From Paenibacillus amylolyticus (GTDB lineage: Bacteria > Bacillota > Bacilli > Paenibacillales > Paenibacillaceae), in assembly GCF_029689945.1 (NCBI RefSeq), contig NZ_CP121451.1, positions 496,001 through 560,000 on the forward strand: a stretch of 64,000 nucleotides of DNA. The letters run 5' to 3'. Below the pieces are notes generated by a model. It saw only the letters and a program-made list of their open reading frames with translations. It made no database searches and was not told the origin of the DNA. Below, in pieces: positions 29,327-38,144 of the stretch. Position 1 is the stretch's first letter. Each line of letters begins with the position of its first letter. The position numbers were made by a program, and so were the translations under genes.

Positions 29327-30273
29327 TTGACTCCCTTAACCCCTCTCACCATAATACAAAGTATGAGACCTAACAACAGACCACCCCTACAGCGTAAATC
29401 GGACGGATTTCGTATGCAAAAACTCATCGTGCTTCCGGACCCGCTGCTGCAAGAAGCTTCAGCTTATCCAGTCACGTCCGGGTTATATGTTACCGATATT
29501 GGTTACTTTCACGAAGCGGAACATCATTACCGTGACCGTCCCGAGGGTTGTGAATCACACATTCTGATGTACTGTGCCCAAGGCACAGGCTGGTATACGA
29601 TGGATGGCAGCAAGACATATGATGTCAGTCCGGGAAATCTCGTCATATTGCCTGCACATACTCCCCATGTATATGGTGCCAATGCAGCTGAACCATGGAG
29701 CATCTTCTGGATTCATCTGCGCGGGGAACACGCTTTAACCTACATAGAGCTACTGCTAACCCATCATATTACGACCATGCCACCGGCCAAGGCACAGAAA
29801 TGGCTTGAGCTGTTCCATGAATGTTACGGGGCACTTGAGACGGGTTACTCCATGCAGACGATGACATATGCCTCCCAAATCATCGGTTATATGCTTGGTA
29901 TGCTCGTTTATGGACCGGAGACGACAGGAACGGACGGCGGGATCGTGAGCAGCAAGCGTGCGGCTGAACAATCCGTTCAATATATGCTGGAGCACCTGGA
30001 GAACGGAATCACCCTCAAGGAACTCGCGGCACATGCGCGGCTGTCTGCCCCCATTATTCTCAGTTGTTCAAGCAAGCTACCGGGCATTCACCCATCGATT
30101 ATTTCCTGCGGCTCAAGATCCAGCATTCCTGCCGCTATCTGGATTTTACCGATTGGACCGTGAAGCAGATCAGTTCTGAGCTTGGATTCAAGGACCCCTA
30201 TTACTTTTCCCGTCTGTTCAGCAAAATGATGGGTCGTTCACCCACAGATTATCGAAATAAATCCAAAGGATAG
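29327..30273 (+). CDS. AraC-family transcriptional regulator (one frameshift)
   Basis: A soluble regulator with an N-terminal cupin arm (HILMYCAQGTGWYTMDG..., PGNLVILPAHTPHVYGA) and a C-terminal pair of AraC helices (ITLKELAAHARLS...LFKQATGHSPIDYFLRLKI, then TVKQISSELGFKDPYYFSRLF). The frame breaks in the C-run at 30048-30052; one more C gives LSAPHYSQLFKQATG, the normal sequence. The start is uncertain: a shorter product from MQKLIVLPDPLL (29414) is plausible since the first 29 residues are uncharacteristic. It is probably a sugar-responsive regulator and is divergent from the lactonase. Confidence 0.87.
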
Positions 30274-30429
30274 AGCTTTGCATTCACGGTGCTTCACTTG
30301 CATCTTAGATAAGAGTTGTCTTCAACTCTATTGGGAAAATACAGCAACCTTTTGAACAGAAGGGTCGTCTATAGGGGCAAATAACTTTTATAAAAAGGGA
30401 TCATCCCTGGAAAAGTGAGGCGAACTATC

Positions 30430-31113
30430 ATGAACAAAAATATAGTTGCGACATTAACTGCGGGAGCCCTGCTCGCGCTCTCTCTAAGTGCAGGCCCGAT
30501 TAACGCAGCGCAGGCCCAATTCACAGATATTCAAGGTATCGCAGGAGCGGACAAAATCGAATCTCTCCATCAGGATGGATTCATCAAAGGTGTGAGCGAC
30601 AGCTTGTTCAAACCCGAATTGGAGTTAAATACCGCTCAGGGTATTCAACTGATTGCAGATGGATTGAATCTGAATCTGGACACCATTCGTTTTATCAAAA
30701 TGCCAGTGCCAAGTGACTTCTTCTCCAATGTAAAAGATGGCGTATGGTACAGTGATGCATTTATCCGCGCCCAATATAATGGCATTCAGATGTCACAGGA
30801 TCTCGATCCGTCCAAACCGCTCACTCGTGAACAATTCACATTATTCCTGATGCAAGGTATCGAGGCCAAAGGCGGTCTGCCGATGATTAATATCAAACCT
30901 GTGGACATTACGGACGAACAGGAACTTACGCCAGAGTATCAAGGTGCTATCCAACGTTCCCTCGTTCTCAAGATCAATGAACTGGATGCTAAAGGAAACT
31001 TCAATCCCAAACAAACGATTACCCGTGCCGAAGCAGCTGTTATGATGTATAACGCAATCGAGTACATGGAATCGTTCCATGCACCACAAATCCCCGAAAC
31101 CCCTGAGAAGTAA
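30430..31113 (+). CDS. SLH-domain surface protein
   Basis: About 227 residues: a signal peptide (MNKNIVATLTAGALLALSLS...AQA) then three degenerate SLH-type repeats covering the rest of the protein (FTDIQGIAGADKIESLHQDG, FFSNVKDGVWYSDAFIRAQYNG, LTPEYQGAIQRS...TRAEAAVMMYNAI). There is no catalytic domain, so it is a small cell-wall-associated structural protein or assembly partner. GTGAGG lies about 9 bases before the ATG chosen, 15 bases inside the longest frame. It is followed by a strong terminator. Confidence 0.8.
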   Translation: MNKNIVATLTAGALLALSLSAGPINAAQAQFTDIQGIAGADKIESLHQDGFIKGVSDSLFKPELELNTAQGIQLIADGLNLNLDTIRFIKMPVPSDFFSNVKDGVWYSDAFIRAQYNGIQMSQDLDPSKPLTREQFTLFLMQGIEAKGGLPMINIKPVDITDEQELTPEYQGAIQRSLVLKINELDAKGNFNPKQTITRAEAAVMMYNAIEYMESFHAPQIPETPEK

Positions 31114-31202
31114 TCATCTCATGGTGGAAACTGCGAACTCACTTGAGTGGTGAATTCACTCGATTGGAGCGCCAGTGAGTGGACTTTGCCACACAACCTC
31201 CA

Positions 31203-31254
31203 TAATACAAACAGCCGCACCTTCCCTCAGCAGGAAAGCACGGCTGTTTGTATT
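31203..31254. terminator. Strong terminator between convergent genes
   Basis: TAATACAAACAGCCG and CGGCTGTTTGTATTA form a 15-bp stem with an inner TTCC/GGAA pair. It serves the SLH gene (plus) and possibly the nitroreductase gene (minus). Confidence 0.8.
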
Positions 31255-31323
31255 ATACCTATATCACTGATGCATATCACTGATGCAATCATCAGATGCA
31301 GTTTTAACTTAAAAAGTTCTAAC

Positions 31324-31950
31324 TTAGAAAGAACCTTTAACAACAACCTCAGACAACGGTAAACGTCCTGACGGGCGAGCTGGTTCTGCTGCTTTACCTA
31401 CAGTGATCAGCAACGTTGGCACAAATCGTGCAGGAATGTTGAAGGTCTCGATCAATTTTTGTGGATTATATCCACCCATTGGACAAGTATCGTAACCCAG
31501 GGAGCGTGCAGCAAGCATAATATTTTGGGAAGCAAAGGATGCATTACGGATCGCTTCATCGCGTGCGATTTGCGGGTTTTGGTAAGCACCGTTGATCTGT
31601 CCAACCAATGCGTCACGAACCTCAGCAGTTAGTGCGCCTGCTTCAACAGCTTGATCGTAGATTACAGTGTTACGGTTCGCTTCCAAATCTCCGAGAACAG
31701 CAATTGTAACTGAACTTTCCACGATCTGGTTTTGACCGTAAGCAATTGGCAGCAATTTCGCTTTGTCTGCTTCCGATTCAATGACGAGGAATCTCCAGTG
31801 TTGCAGGTTCCATGAAGATGGTGCTTCCGCAGCTGCTGTCAAAATCGCATTGAGATCAGCTTCAGGCAATTCAAACCCTTTTTCGTACTTTTTGACAGCA
31901 TGGCGTTCGCTAATGACGCGAAGTGTTTCATTTTTTTCAATGCCTGACAT
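31324..31950 (-). CDS. NAD(P)H-dependent nitroreductase family protein
   Basis: A 208-residue FMN-dependent flavoprotein of the YodC/MhqN-like group, often a quinone or nitro-aromatic reductase. Motifs: the N-terminal RHAVKKYEKGF (FMN phosphate contact), APSSWNLQHWRFLVI, and the C-terminal LGYDTCPMGGYNP with LLITVGK. The ATG has GGGGAG 8 bases upstream. The Rrf2-type regulator gene stands upstream in the same direction, 280 bp away, and may control it (inference). Confidence 0.9.
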   Translation of the reverse strand: MSGIEKNETLRVISERHAVKKYEKGFELPEADLNAILTAAAEAPSSWNLQHWRFLVIESEADKAKLLPIAYGQNQIVESSVTIAVLGDLEANRNTVIYDQAVEAGALTAEVRDALVGQINGAYQNPQIARDEAIRNASFASQNIMLAARSLGYDTCPMGGYNPQKLIETFNIPARFVPTLLITVGKAAEPARPSGRLPLSEVVVKGSF

Positions 31951-32231
31951 GTGTTCCACTCCCCAGAATCTATTTTTGTTTTTGTTCTTCTTTTACTTTC
32001 GCAAAGGATTTTGAAGTCTACTCTACCAAGTATTTGCCTTCCGAAAATAACATCAGCGCAGACGATCTCTTCTCATCTGTGTTCACGTTATGCCCGGAAT
32101 CGCTTTAAAACATCGATGGATCTTTCACCGGAGCATAAGCCCACACCCTAACCAGTCGACCACATGAACCTTACTATCACGCCTAAACCAACCAAGGCCA
32201 GATCTCGAATGAGCTTTGATGTTGGAATCTG

Positions 32232-32696
32232 TCAGGACTTCTCTCTAACAGGCAATCCATCTAGCGATAACTCACATGCATCTCCACGACCTATACGTTC
32301 TTTCACATCCTGGATGGATATACAATCAAAATAAGCGCTGAGCGCCTCTTCGCCTCCGTTATAAATGTTCCCCATCACATCCTGCATATTGGAAGATACT
32401 ACGCACGATGAACCGGTTTCCCCTGAACACCAGCTTGGACCAAGTGAACCGCCGGCTACCAGTCTGTACAATTCGCCAAGCTTAATCTCTTCACTTGGAC
32501 GGCTAAGCAAGTAACCACCATGAGCACCTTCCTTGGTCGTCAGGTAACCATGCTTGCGCAGAACACTTAGTACCTTACGGACTCTGGCCGGGTGTGTACC
32601 CACACTCTGGGACAAATCTTCACTATTGGCCATACACTCATCTCTCATCGACAGAAAAACAAGACAATGCACCGCTATGGTAAATTCGCTGTTCAT
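32232..32696 (-). CDS. Rrf2-family transcriptional regulator (YwnA-like)
   Basis: A 154-residue winged-helix repressor beginning MNSEFTIAVHCLVFLSMR, with the recognition part GTHPARVRKVLSVLRKHGYLTTKEGAHGGYLL. Cys residues in WCSGETGSSC and later FDC and GDAC could carry an Fe-S cluster or act as thiol switches, though the spacing is not the IscR one. The promoter carries an inverted repeat over the -10/spacer, which suggests autoregulation. Confidence 0.88.
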   Translation of the reverse strand: MNSEFTIAVHCLVFLSMRDECMANSEDLSQSVGTHPARVRKVLSVLRKHGYLTTKEGAHGGYLLSRPSEEIKLGELYRLVAGGSLGPSWCSGETGSSCVVSSNMQDVMGNIYNGGEEALSAYFDCISIQDVKERIGRGDACELSLDGLPVREKS

Positions 32697-32748
32697 TACT
32701 TACTCCCTTCCCGGCTTGCAACACCGATGAACTTCACCCAAGGTAAGT

Positions 32749-32786
32749 ATAACTGTCATTATAGGAATAACAGTTATGTTTGTCAA
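32749..32786 (-). promoter_or_regulatory. Consensus promoter with overlapping operator for the Rrf2 gene
   Basis: Minus-strand TTGACA (32786-32781), exactly 17 bp, TATAAT (32763-32758): a perfect SigA promoter. ATAACTG/CAGTTAT (32749-32755 and 32771-32777) form an inverted repeat centred on the -10, the expected position for a repressor site. Confidence 0.75.
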
Positions 32787-33062
32787 CTTTCACCCAGGAT
32801 GGGGGTCACATGTGATTTTTCCTGTTATACCAATACTTACAGCTCATCAACACGATCAAGTTAAGATTAACATCCTGTCCGCATTTTAATCTGAAATAGA
32901 ACAAAAAGTGAGCCTTTCGCTACGCGAAGGGCTCCAATAAGATAGACATATGAAAGGGCTTACGTGATTATTATAATCGGTAATCTTCAATTTGAAAACG
33001 CTTTTTTTGTAAAGTGCATGATTATTTAAATTTTTTTATTGGAACAAAATAAAAATGGGGTA

Positions 33063-33106
33063 TTGCTAAAACTAATTCCATTAGTTATTATACTAATATC
33101 ATTAGT
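33063..33106 (+). promoter_or_regulatory. Promoter with two tandem palindromic operators
   Basis: TTGCTA (33063-33068), 17 bp, TATTAT (33086-33091). Two 15-bp palindromes of the form ACTAATnnnATTAGT occupy 33071-33085 (spacer) and 33092-33106 (just after the -10). They are probably the binding sites of the TetR-type protein encoded second in the operon. Confidence 0.75.
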
Positions 33107-33124
33107 TTTAAGGAGGGTTTATCG

Positions 33125-33913
33125 ATGCGCATTACCCGTGAATTTGATGTCGTTCAAGTTACGTTTTTTCCAAGACTCTTCCCTGTGAACGTATACCTAG
33201 TTGAAGAGGAAGATGCATTAACCCTGATTGATGCCGGAATCCCCTTCAGTCTTAAAGGGATTTTGGCATCTGCCCAGTCCCTTGGGAAGCCAATCACCAA
33301 GATTATTCTGACTCACGCGCATAGCGACCATATCGGAGCATTGGATCATCTCAAGGAGGCACTGCCTCAAGCTGAAGTCTTCATCTCCAGACGAGATGCC
33401 CGGCTATTGGCAGGAGATACCGCTCTTCTTCCAGATGAGCCACAGACTCCCGTACGAGGCGGCGTGCCCAAACCCAAAGCGGTGCGCACCCAGCCGGACC
33501 ATTTGCTGGATGACGGTGACCCGATTGGTTCGCTGGTTGCCATTGCCTCACCGGGCCATACGCCGGGGCATATGTCCTTCATGGATACACGCAGCCGCGT
33601 GCCGATCGCTGGCGATGCGTACCAGCTGCACGGCGGCCTTGCCGTATCTGGCCGCATTCGCCCGCTCTTCCCGTTCCCCGCGCTGGCGACGTGGAACCGC
33701 GAAGCGGCTCTGACCAGCGCGAAGCGCCTGGCGGAGCTGGAACCGTCCGTGCTGGCTGTAGGCCACGGACGGATGCTGCGCCAGCCCGCGGCCGCCATGC
33801 GCGCGGCAACCGCTGATGCACAGCAGCGGTTCGGTCTTGCCGGGGGCGACTATGAGCCCCCGGCAAGGGCTGGATCGCGACGCTCTGCTCAGCGCCGCCG
33901 CCCAGCTTGCTGA
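33125..33913 (+). CDS. MBL-fold metallo-hydrolase
   Basis: A 262-residue metallo-beta-lactamase-fold hydrolase. Zinc ligands are visible in THAHSDHIG (HxHxDH), SPGHTPGH, GDAYQLHGG and the late VGHGR. AAGGAGG lies 8 bases before the ATG. The C-terminal 20 residues, Arg-rich, overlap the start of the TetR gene and may not be part of the fold. Base composition jumps from moderate at the 5' end to very G+C-rich after about 33540. Substrate unknown. It is controlled with the TetR gene from the operator-bearing promoter. Confidence 0.9.
   Translation: MRITREFDVVQVTFFPRLFPVNVYLVEEEDALTLIDAGIPFSLKGILASAQSLGKPITKIILTHAHSDHIGALDHLKEALPQAEVFISRRDARLLAGDTALLPDEPQTPVRGGVPKPKAVRTQPDHLLDDGDPIGSLVAIASPGHTPGHMSFMDTRSRVPIAGDAYQLHGGLAVSGRIRPLFPFPALATWNREAALTSAKRLAELEPSVLAVGHGRMLRQPAAAMRAATADAQQRFGLAGGDYEPPARAGSRRSAQRRRPAC
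33837..33866 (+). promoter_or_regulatory. Hairpin holding the TetR start codon in its loop
   Basis: TTGCCGGGGGC and GCCCCCGGCAA are perfect complements flanking an 8-base loop that contains the ATG at 33852. Ribosomes finishing the MBL gene would open it, giving translational coupling (inference). Confidence 0.55.
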
Positions 33914-34427
33914 CAGCGACGGCTTTCAGGCGCTGACACTGGCCGCACTCGCCCAGCGGCTGGATGTGCGCTCGCCGTCGCTCTACAACCACATCAGCGG
34001 ACTTCCCGGGCTTCGCCAGGAAATGGCGCTGATGTCTGTACAACAGCTCAGCCGCGCAGTAACCACGGCTGTCACTGACCGCACTGGCGATGATGCCATT
34101 CAGGCCATCGCTGCGGCATACATTGGCTTCGTCCGCGAGCACCCCGGGCTCTACGAAGCCTCATTTCATGCGCCGGACCGCGAGGAGCCACAGCTCGCCG
34201 CAGCCAACACAGCCACGCTGGAGTTGCTGCTGCACAGCTTGCAGCCCTATCCGCTGACCGAAGCGGAAGCATTGCATGCCGTTCGTGGTTTGCGGAGCCT
34301 CTGCCATGGATTTGCCTCCATTGAGGCACAAGGCGGCTTCGGCATGGACTTTGACCCAGACGAAAGTCTGCGTCTGACCGTATCTGCCTTTCTGCAAGGA
34401 CTCCGGCATCTTCACCAGGACAAGTAA
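33852..34427 (+). CDS. TetR/AcrR-family regulator with WHG-type C-terminal domain
   Basis: A 191-residue repressor. The N-terminal HTH reads LDRDALLSAAAQLADSDGF...LTLAALAQRLDVRSPSLYNHISG, followed by an all-alpha ligand domain (AAYIGFVREHPGLYEASF). The start MSPRQGLDR is typical for this subgroup and overlaps the MBL gene by 62 bp. Likely target: the paired ACTAATnnnATTAGT sites upstream of the operon. High G+C like the preceding gene half. Confidence 0.88.
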   Translation: MSPRQGLDRDALLSAAAQLADSDGFQALTLAALAQRLDVRSPSLYNHISGLPGLRQEMALMSVQQLSRAVTTAVTDRTGDDAIQAIAAAYIGFVREHPGLYEASFHAPDREEPQLAAANTATLELLLHSLQPYPLTEAEALHAVRGLRSLCHGFASIEAQGGFGMDFDPDESLRLTVSAFLQGLRHLHQDK

Positions 34428-34444
34428 ATCACACGTTTCATCAT

Positions 34445-34479
34445 GAAAAAGGACTGCAGATTCGCTGCAGTCCTTTTTT
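34445..34479 (+). terminator. Terminator of the MBL-TetR operon
   Basis: AAAAGGACTGCAG ATTCG CTGCAGTCCTTTTTTT, a perfect stem with a seven-T tail about 20 bp behind the stop. Confidence 0.93.
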
Positions 34480-34635
34480 TGCATTGCCGTATACGGGTAC
34501 ATCCCATGCATTCGACACCCACTTGGAACTCGACTTTCATCGCATTGTGTTCTTACCATTTTTGTTTGTACGAGAAAAAGGGCGTTTCGGTTGCGAGATA
34601 CCATGATTGGCGCCTCTGACCGGCCCACTGACTGA

Positions 34636-34833
34636 AATCTAACGAACCGAGGACACTCTATAACGGCAATTAGAGTGATTAACAATATCTAACGAACTCC
34701 ACACGTCTTATTTCGCAGAAAACTGGCAGTTGAACAGGCAAAATGAGCATATTCAGTCATTTAACGTGTCTGTGGTTCGTTACATTTACCAACGTACCAA
34801 ATTGGGCCGAATAAGATGTGCTGGGTTCGTTAG
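34636..34833. repeat. TAACGAA-ended dispersed repeat, copy 3
   Basis: Starts ATCTAACGAACCGAGGACAC and ends GTGCTGGGTTCGTTAGG, with internal inverted copies near 34688 (ATCTAACGAACTCCACACG) and 34770 (CGTGTCTGTGGTTCGTTAC), giving two paired hairpins in series. Same layout as 6823-7020. Confidence 0.55.
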
Positions 34834-34881
34834 GAATGTGCTACGTATGCGTAAGGTACTGCTGATCATAATGCACACAGT

Positions 34882-35212
34882 AGTACCACTTTTAATACCA
34901 TCCCTGCTATAGCTCTCACTCCACAACTCATTGCACATCTTGGAGCGATTCTCGATACAGAGCTTACTCTGCCCATCACACACACTAGCACAGGTTTTAA
35001 TACCCTTCCGGTGTTAACCCACGCTACAGTTTATTCCAACACATTGGGACGATTCTCGATATGTAGCTTACTCCGTTCGTAAGCACACAAGAGTACCACT
35101 TTAATACCATTCCTGCTATAGCTCTCACTCCACAACTCATTGCACATCTTGGAGCGATTCTCGATACAGAGCTTACTCTGCCCATCACACACACTAGCAC
35201 AGGTTTTAATAC
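34882..35212. repeat. Three-unit ~105-bp tandem repeat
   Basis: The word CGATTCTCGATA recurs at 34946, 35050 and 35155. The flanking 121-122 bp at 34882-35003 and 35092-35212 are nearly identical, while the unit between them is diverged. No coding potential is apparent. The remaining part to 35519 shows only faint similarity to the unit. Confidence 0.75.
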
Positions 35213-35519
35213 ACGAAACATATTACAGACCACACTACAGATGTCATATTCACACCTCGCCGCCGGCAGTGGGATAATTGTTCTTATCGATCCAGTTACA
35301 ACTCCCCTTCTTCATGGTGGTAAGGGTCCAGACGTACTCAAGCTACCCAATCGCATCGAACATAGCAATCAAGATTCTGCCTGATATACATCTCGCCCCA
35401 ACCACACGTTTGCCTCTTACATCTACGCACTTCTCTAATATGTACATCTCCCGTTCCTGAGTCAGGTAGAACGGCCTTGCGCTGTCTGCTCCCCATCCGA
35501 CGTTTCCTTTACAACCACC

Positions 35520-36648
35520 CTAAGGCCACTGCTGCCGACTATCCTGCACTTCCTCCAAAATATGCTTCATAACTGGCACGTACACCTTCCAGTAGAACAT
35601 GTCAGGAATGTCTTTCTGATCTGGCGTAAGCTTGGACCGGACGATCTCCCATCCCCGAATTCGGCGCCAGAAGGAATAATGCTTCATCTCTCCGAATGAC
35701 CCTGCCATGTAATACGAGCGATTATAATCGTCATAGCGGACAAGTGCAGCAAACTTCGGCGGTATTCCGGCATTCTCCAGCTTCTGCTCACCTGTCTTCG
35801 TCAGATCCGTCTTATACCAAGCCAAGATGGAAGCCTGCTGTTGCGGCAAAATGATATCGAACCAGCCACTGTAATGAATATCCGTGGTTATGCCGCACCA
35901 ATCCCTGCCTTCCTCTGTGAAGGCAATCTGTACATTGCCTGTCTTTACATCCGAGCCTTTTTCCAGCACAATGACACGCCCATCTACATGAACCAGCAGA
36001 ATACCAGCTCCGGCATAAGGCCATTTCTTCTTCTCCTGCTGCTCATAATTGGTCCGAACCCACCGGGGACTTCTTCCATGTTTTGCAGATGAGATACATA
36101 TTTCCCTTGCCATCCACTGCTGCTCACTCCCAAGATGGGATACAGCTGCTCCCTGGTCATCTTCGAGGCCGTATTGGCCAATGCAGTGTATTCGGCGACA
36201 ATCGTTACCCCTTTAGACGCAGCTTCGTCAATCTTCTGTACATCATATATCGTTAATCCTTCATAGATTGCGTCTTGTTTCCGTTCTTTCTTCTGTGCAG
36301 ACAGACTGCTCCGATTCGCCGTCAGATAGATCAGATCTGTATCTGTCACCTCATCCGGCAGCAGTTGCTTCAACCGTGGAAGTCCGTTCTGAATGTCATA
36401 GCCGTAATAATCCTCTTCATACGAGTAATATTCCCTGTGTGCTGTACAATCTTCTGCTGATTCAGAAGCCAGACCAGTCCCTTATGCCCCTGATAGGACA
36501 AGTCCGGTTTGCTCTTGTCGATTATCATAATGTTCATCGCAACAGGGGCCTGGGATTGCCACATAATCCAGGGGACAACCAACACCACCGATACCACTGT
36601 AAAACAAGCCAGCGTCCACATCGTAGCTGGCCTGTAACTTTTTTTCAT
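35520..36648 (-). CDS. Unrecognised membrane-anchored protein of a polysaccharide-type cluster (two frameshifts)
   Basis: About 376 residues after joining three frames. Residues 10-30 form a signal anchor; the rest is predicted outside. The middle part (LIYLTANRSSL...IDEAASKGVTIVAEYTALANTA...LGVSSSGWQGKYV) has the alternating pattern of a Rossmann or amidotransferase-like fold, but I do not recognise a family. Breaks lie near 36431-36444 and in a G-run at 36064-36067; adding one base at each gives REYYSYEEDYYGYD and EEVPRWVRTNYEQQ. It follows the GT2 gene by 54 bp, third in the HEAT-GT2 operon. Confidence 0.65.
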
Positions 36649-36701
36649 GAAGCGTCTTCCTCCTTGCTCTGTTCCAAGGTATACACAGGCTTCCCAGTAG
36701 A

Positions 36702-38144
36702 TTACCCCAATCCATTCCTAATGCTCTTCTCTTCTTCCTTCTTCAATCCCATAGCCTGCAAAAGGCCAAACATACGGTATACATTGTTCAGTGGCCTGAA
36801 CCAAAATGTCTCTGTACATGCATACAATAGCAGATGCGTCACCTCTCTGGAAGTGTAGGCTTTGCGTGAACACCATATCTCAAGCATTACCGCACCCGCG
36901 GACAACAGGGAACCGTAAAGTGTCAGCAACAGCGCGAGAATGATGCATAGGTTAATATCCACCAGCTGAAGCCCGATTCCTGCAATGAACAACACGATCG
37001 CTCCCAGTTCCAGCACAGGCCCCAACAATTCGATTAAAATAAAATACGGGATGGATACCACCCCCATCCAGCCATAGGAGGGATTGAATATCATGCTCCG
37101 CTGGGCCCATAGACTGCTCGCAAGCTGCCTGTGCCAACCGGTACGCTGTCTGAACAGCTGACGCCATGTACAGGGTACTTCGACCCCACAGATCGAATCA
37201 GGAATATATATAATACGGCCATGTTCCCCGCTCAGCTTCATATGTTTCTGTAACCGCATCACCAGTTCCATGTGAGCGGCCTGGTCATCACGTTTGTAAC
37301 CACCAACTTCCATGACCCGGTTCTTTTTGAATACACCGAATGCTTGGGCCGTAAATAAAAGCACATTAATATTGTAGCGAACGAGTCCCACACCACCAAT
37401 CAAAAAAGCACGCACGTATTCAATGGTCTGCATGACATACAAGATACTCCCCGTCCGTCTGGTGTTAGTATCCGTCAATTCCAGATGAGCCTGGTTTCTG
37501 GGGGCCATAAGATCCACTCGTCCGCTACAAGCCACGACCTCTTCTCCTGGGAGAGCATTCATGATGGGTTTCATAATTTTCAGCAATGCATCCCGTTCCA
37601 GAAATGTCCGGGGTCCCACAGAGGCGATATAAGGATATTGCGAGATATTCAGTCCTGCATTTAGAGAGTCCATTCGTCCTCCGTACGCCTTGTCGATCAC
37701 AATCAGACGATGATACAGCCTGGATTGGTAGATGCTTTTAATCTGAGCCGTCTCTTGACCAAGTCCCGAATAATGAATTTTACTCCGGAGAGGCATCAAA
37801 TCATAGGTTTCCATTAACCGCGGCATCGTTCCATCCTCTGATCCATCATTAATGATAATGACCTCATATCGTGCATACTGAATCTCCAGCAGACAGCTAA
37901 TTCGCTGTACGATAGTATGCTCGTCATTACGCACCGGAACTAGCAAGGACACCGCCGGAGCCAATTCTTCATCCAACATCTCATGATATTGCAACGGGTC
38001 CAGGTCCCTCCGGCGCATCAATGTTCGAGCGGCAGCAATGATCAGAACACCGCACATCACAATCGCCAGCACCAGATAGATAAATATCCCTTCGTAACAT
38101 GCCAAAATAAAGCTCCGCAGCATCTCAATCCATCTTTCGTCCAT
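36702..38144 (-). CDS. Family 2 glycosyltransferase-like membrane protein, degenerate catalytic motifs
   Basis: A 480-residue processive-GT2-like protein (cellulose/hyaluronan synthase fold, YdaM-like layout): one N-terminal helix (about 17-38), a cytosolic GT-A domain, and three or four C-terminal helices (about 355-440). It keeps VSLLVPVRNDE, INDGSEDGT, KAYGGRMDSLNAGLN and QRTGW. The metal-binding D-x-D is replaced by SVGPR, and the usual G-E-D catalytic site reads AAHMELV. It may therefore be a non-catalytic or altered-specificity member. The start overlaps the HEAT gene by 20 bp. Confidence 0.85.
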   Translation of the reverse strand: MDERWIEMLRSFILACYEGIFIYLVLAIVMCGVLIIAAARTLMRRRDLDPLQYHEMLDEELAPAVSLLVPVRNDEHTIVQRISCLLEIQYARYEVIIINDGSEDGTMPRLMETYDLMPLRSKIHYSGLGQETAQIKSIYQSRLYHRLIVIDKAYGGRMDSLNAGLNISQYPYIASVGPRTFLERDALLKIMKPIMNALPGEEVVACSGRVDLMAPRNQAHLELTDTNTRRTGSILYVMQTIEYVRAFLIGGVGLVRYNINVLLFTAQAFGVFKKNRVMEVGGYKRDDQAAHMELVMRLQKHMKLSGEHGRIIYIPDSICGVEVPCTWRQLFRQRTGWHRQLASSLWAQRSMIFNPSYGWMGVVSIPYFILIELLGPVLELGAIVLFIAGIGLQLVDINLCIILALLLTLYGSLLSAGAVMLEIWCSRKAYTSREVTHLLLYACTETFWFRPLNNVYRMFGLLQAMGLKKEEEKSIRNGLG

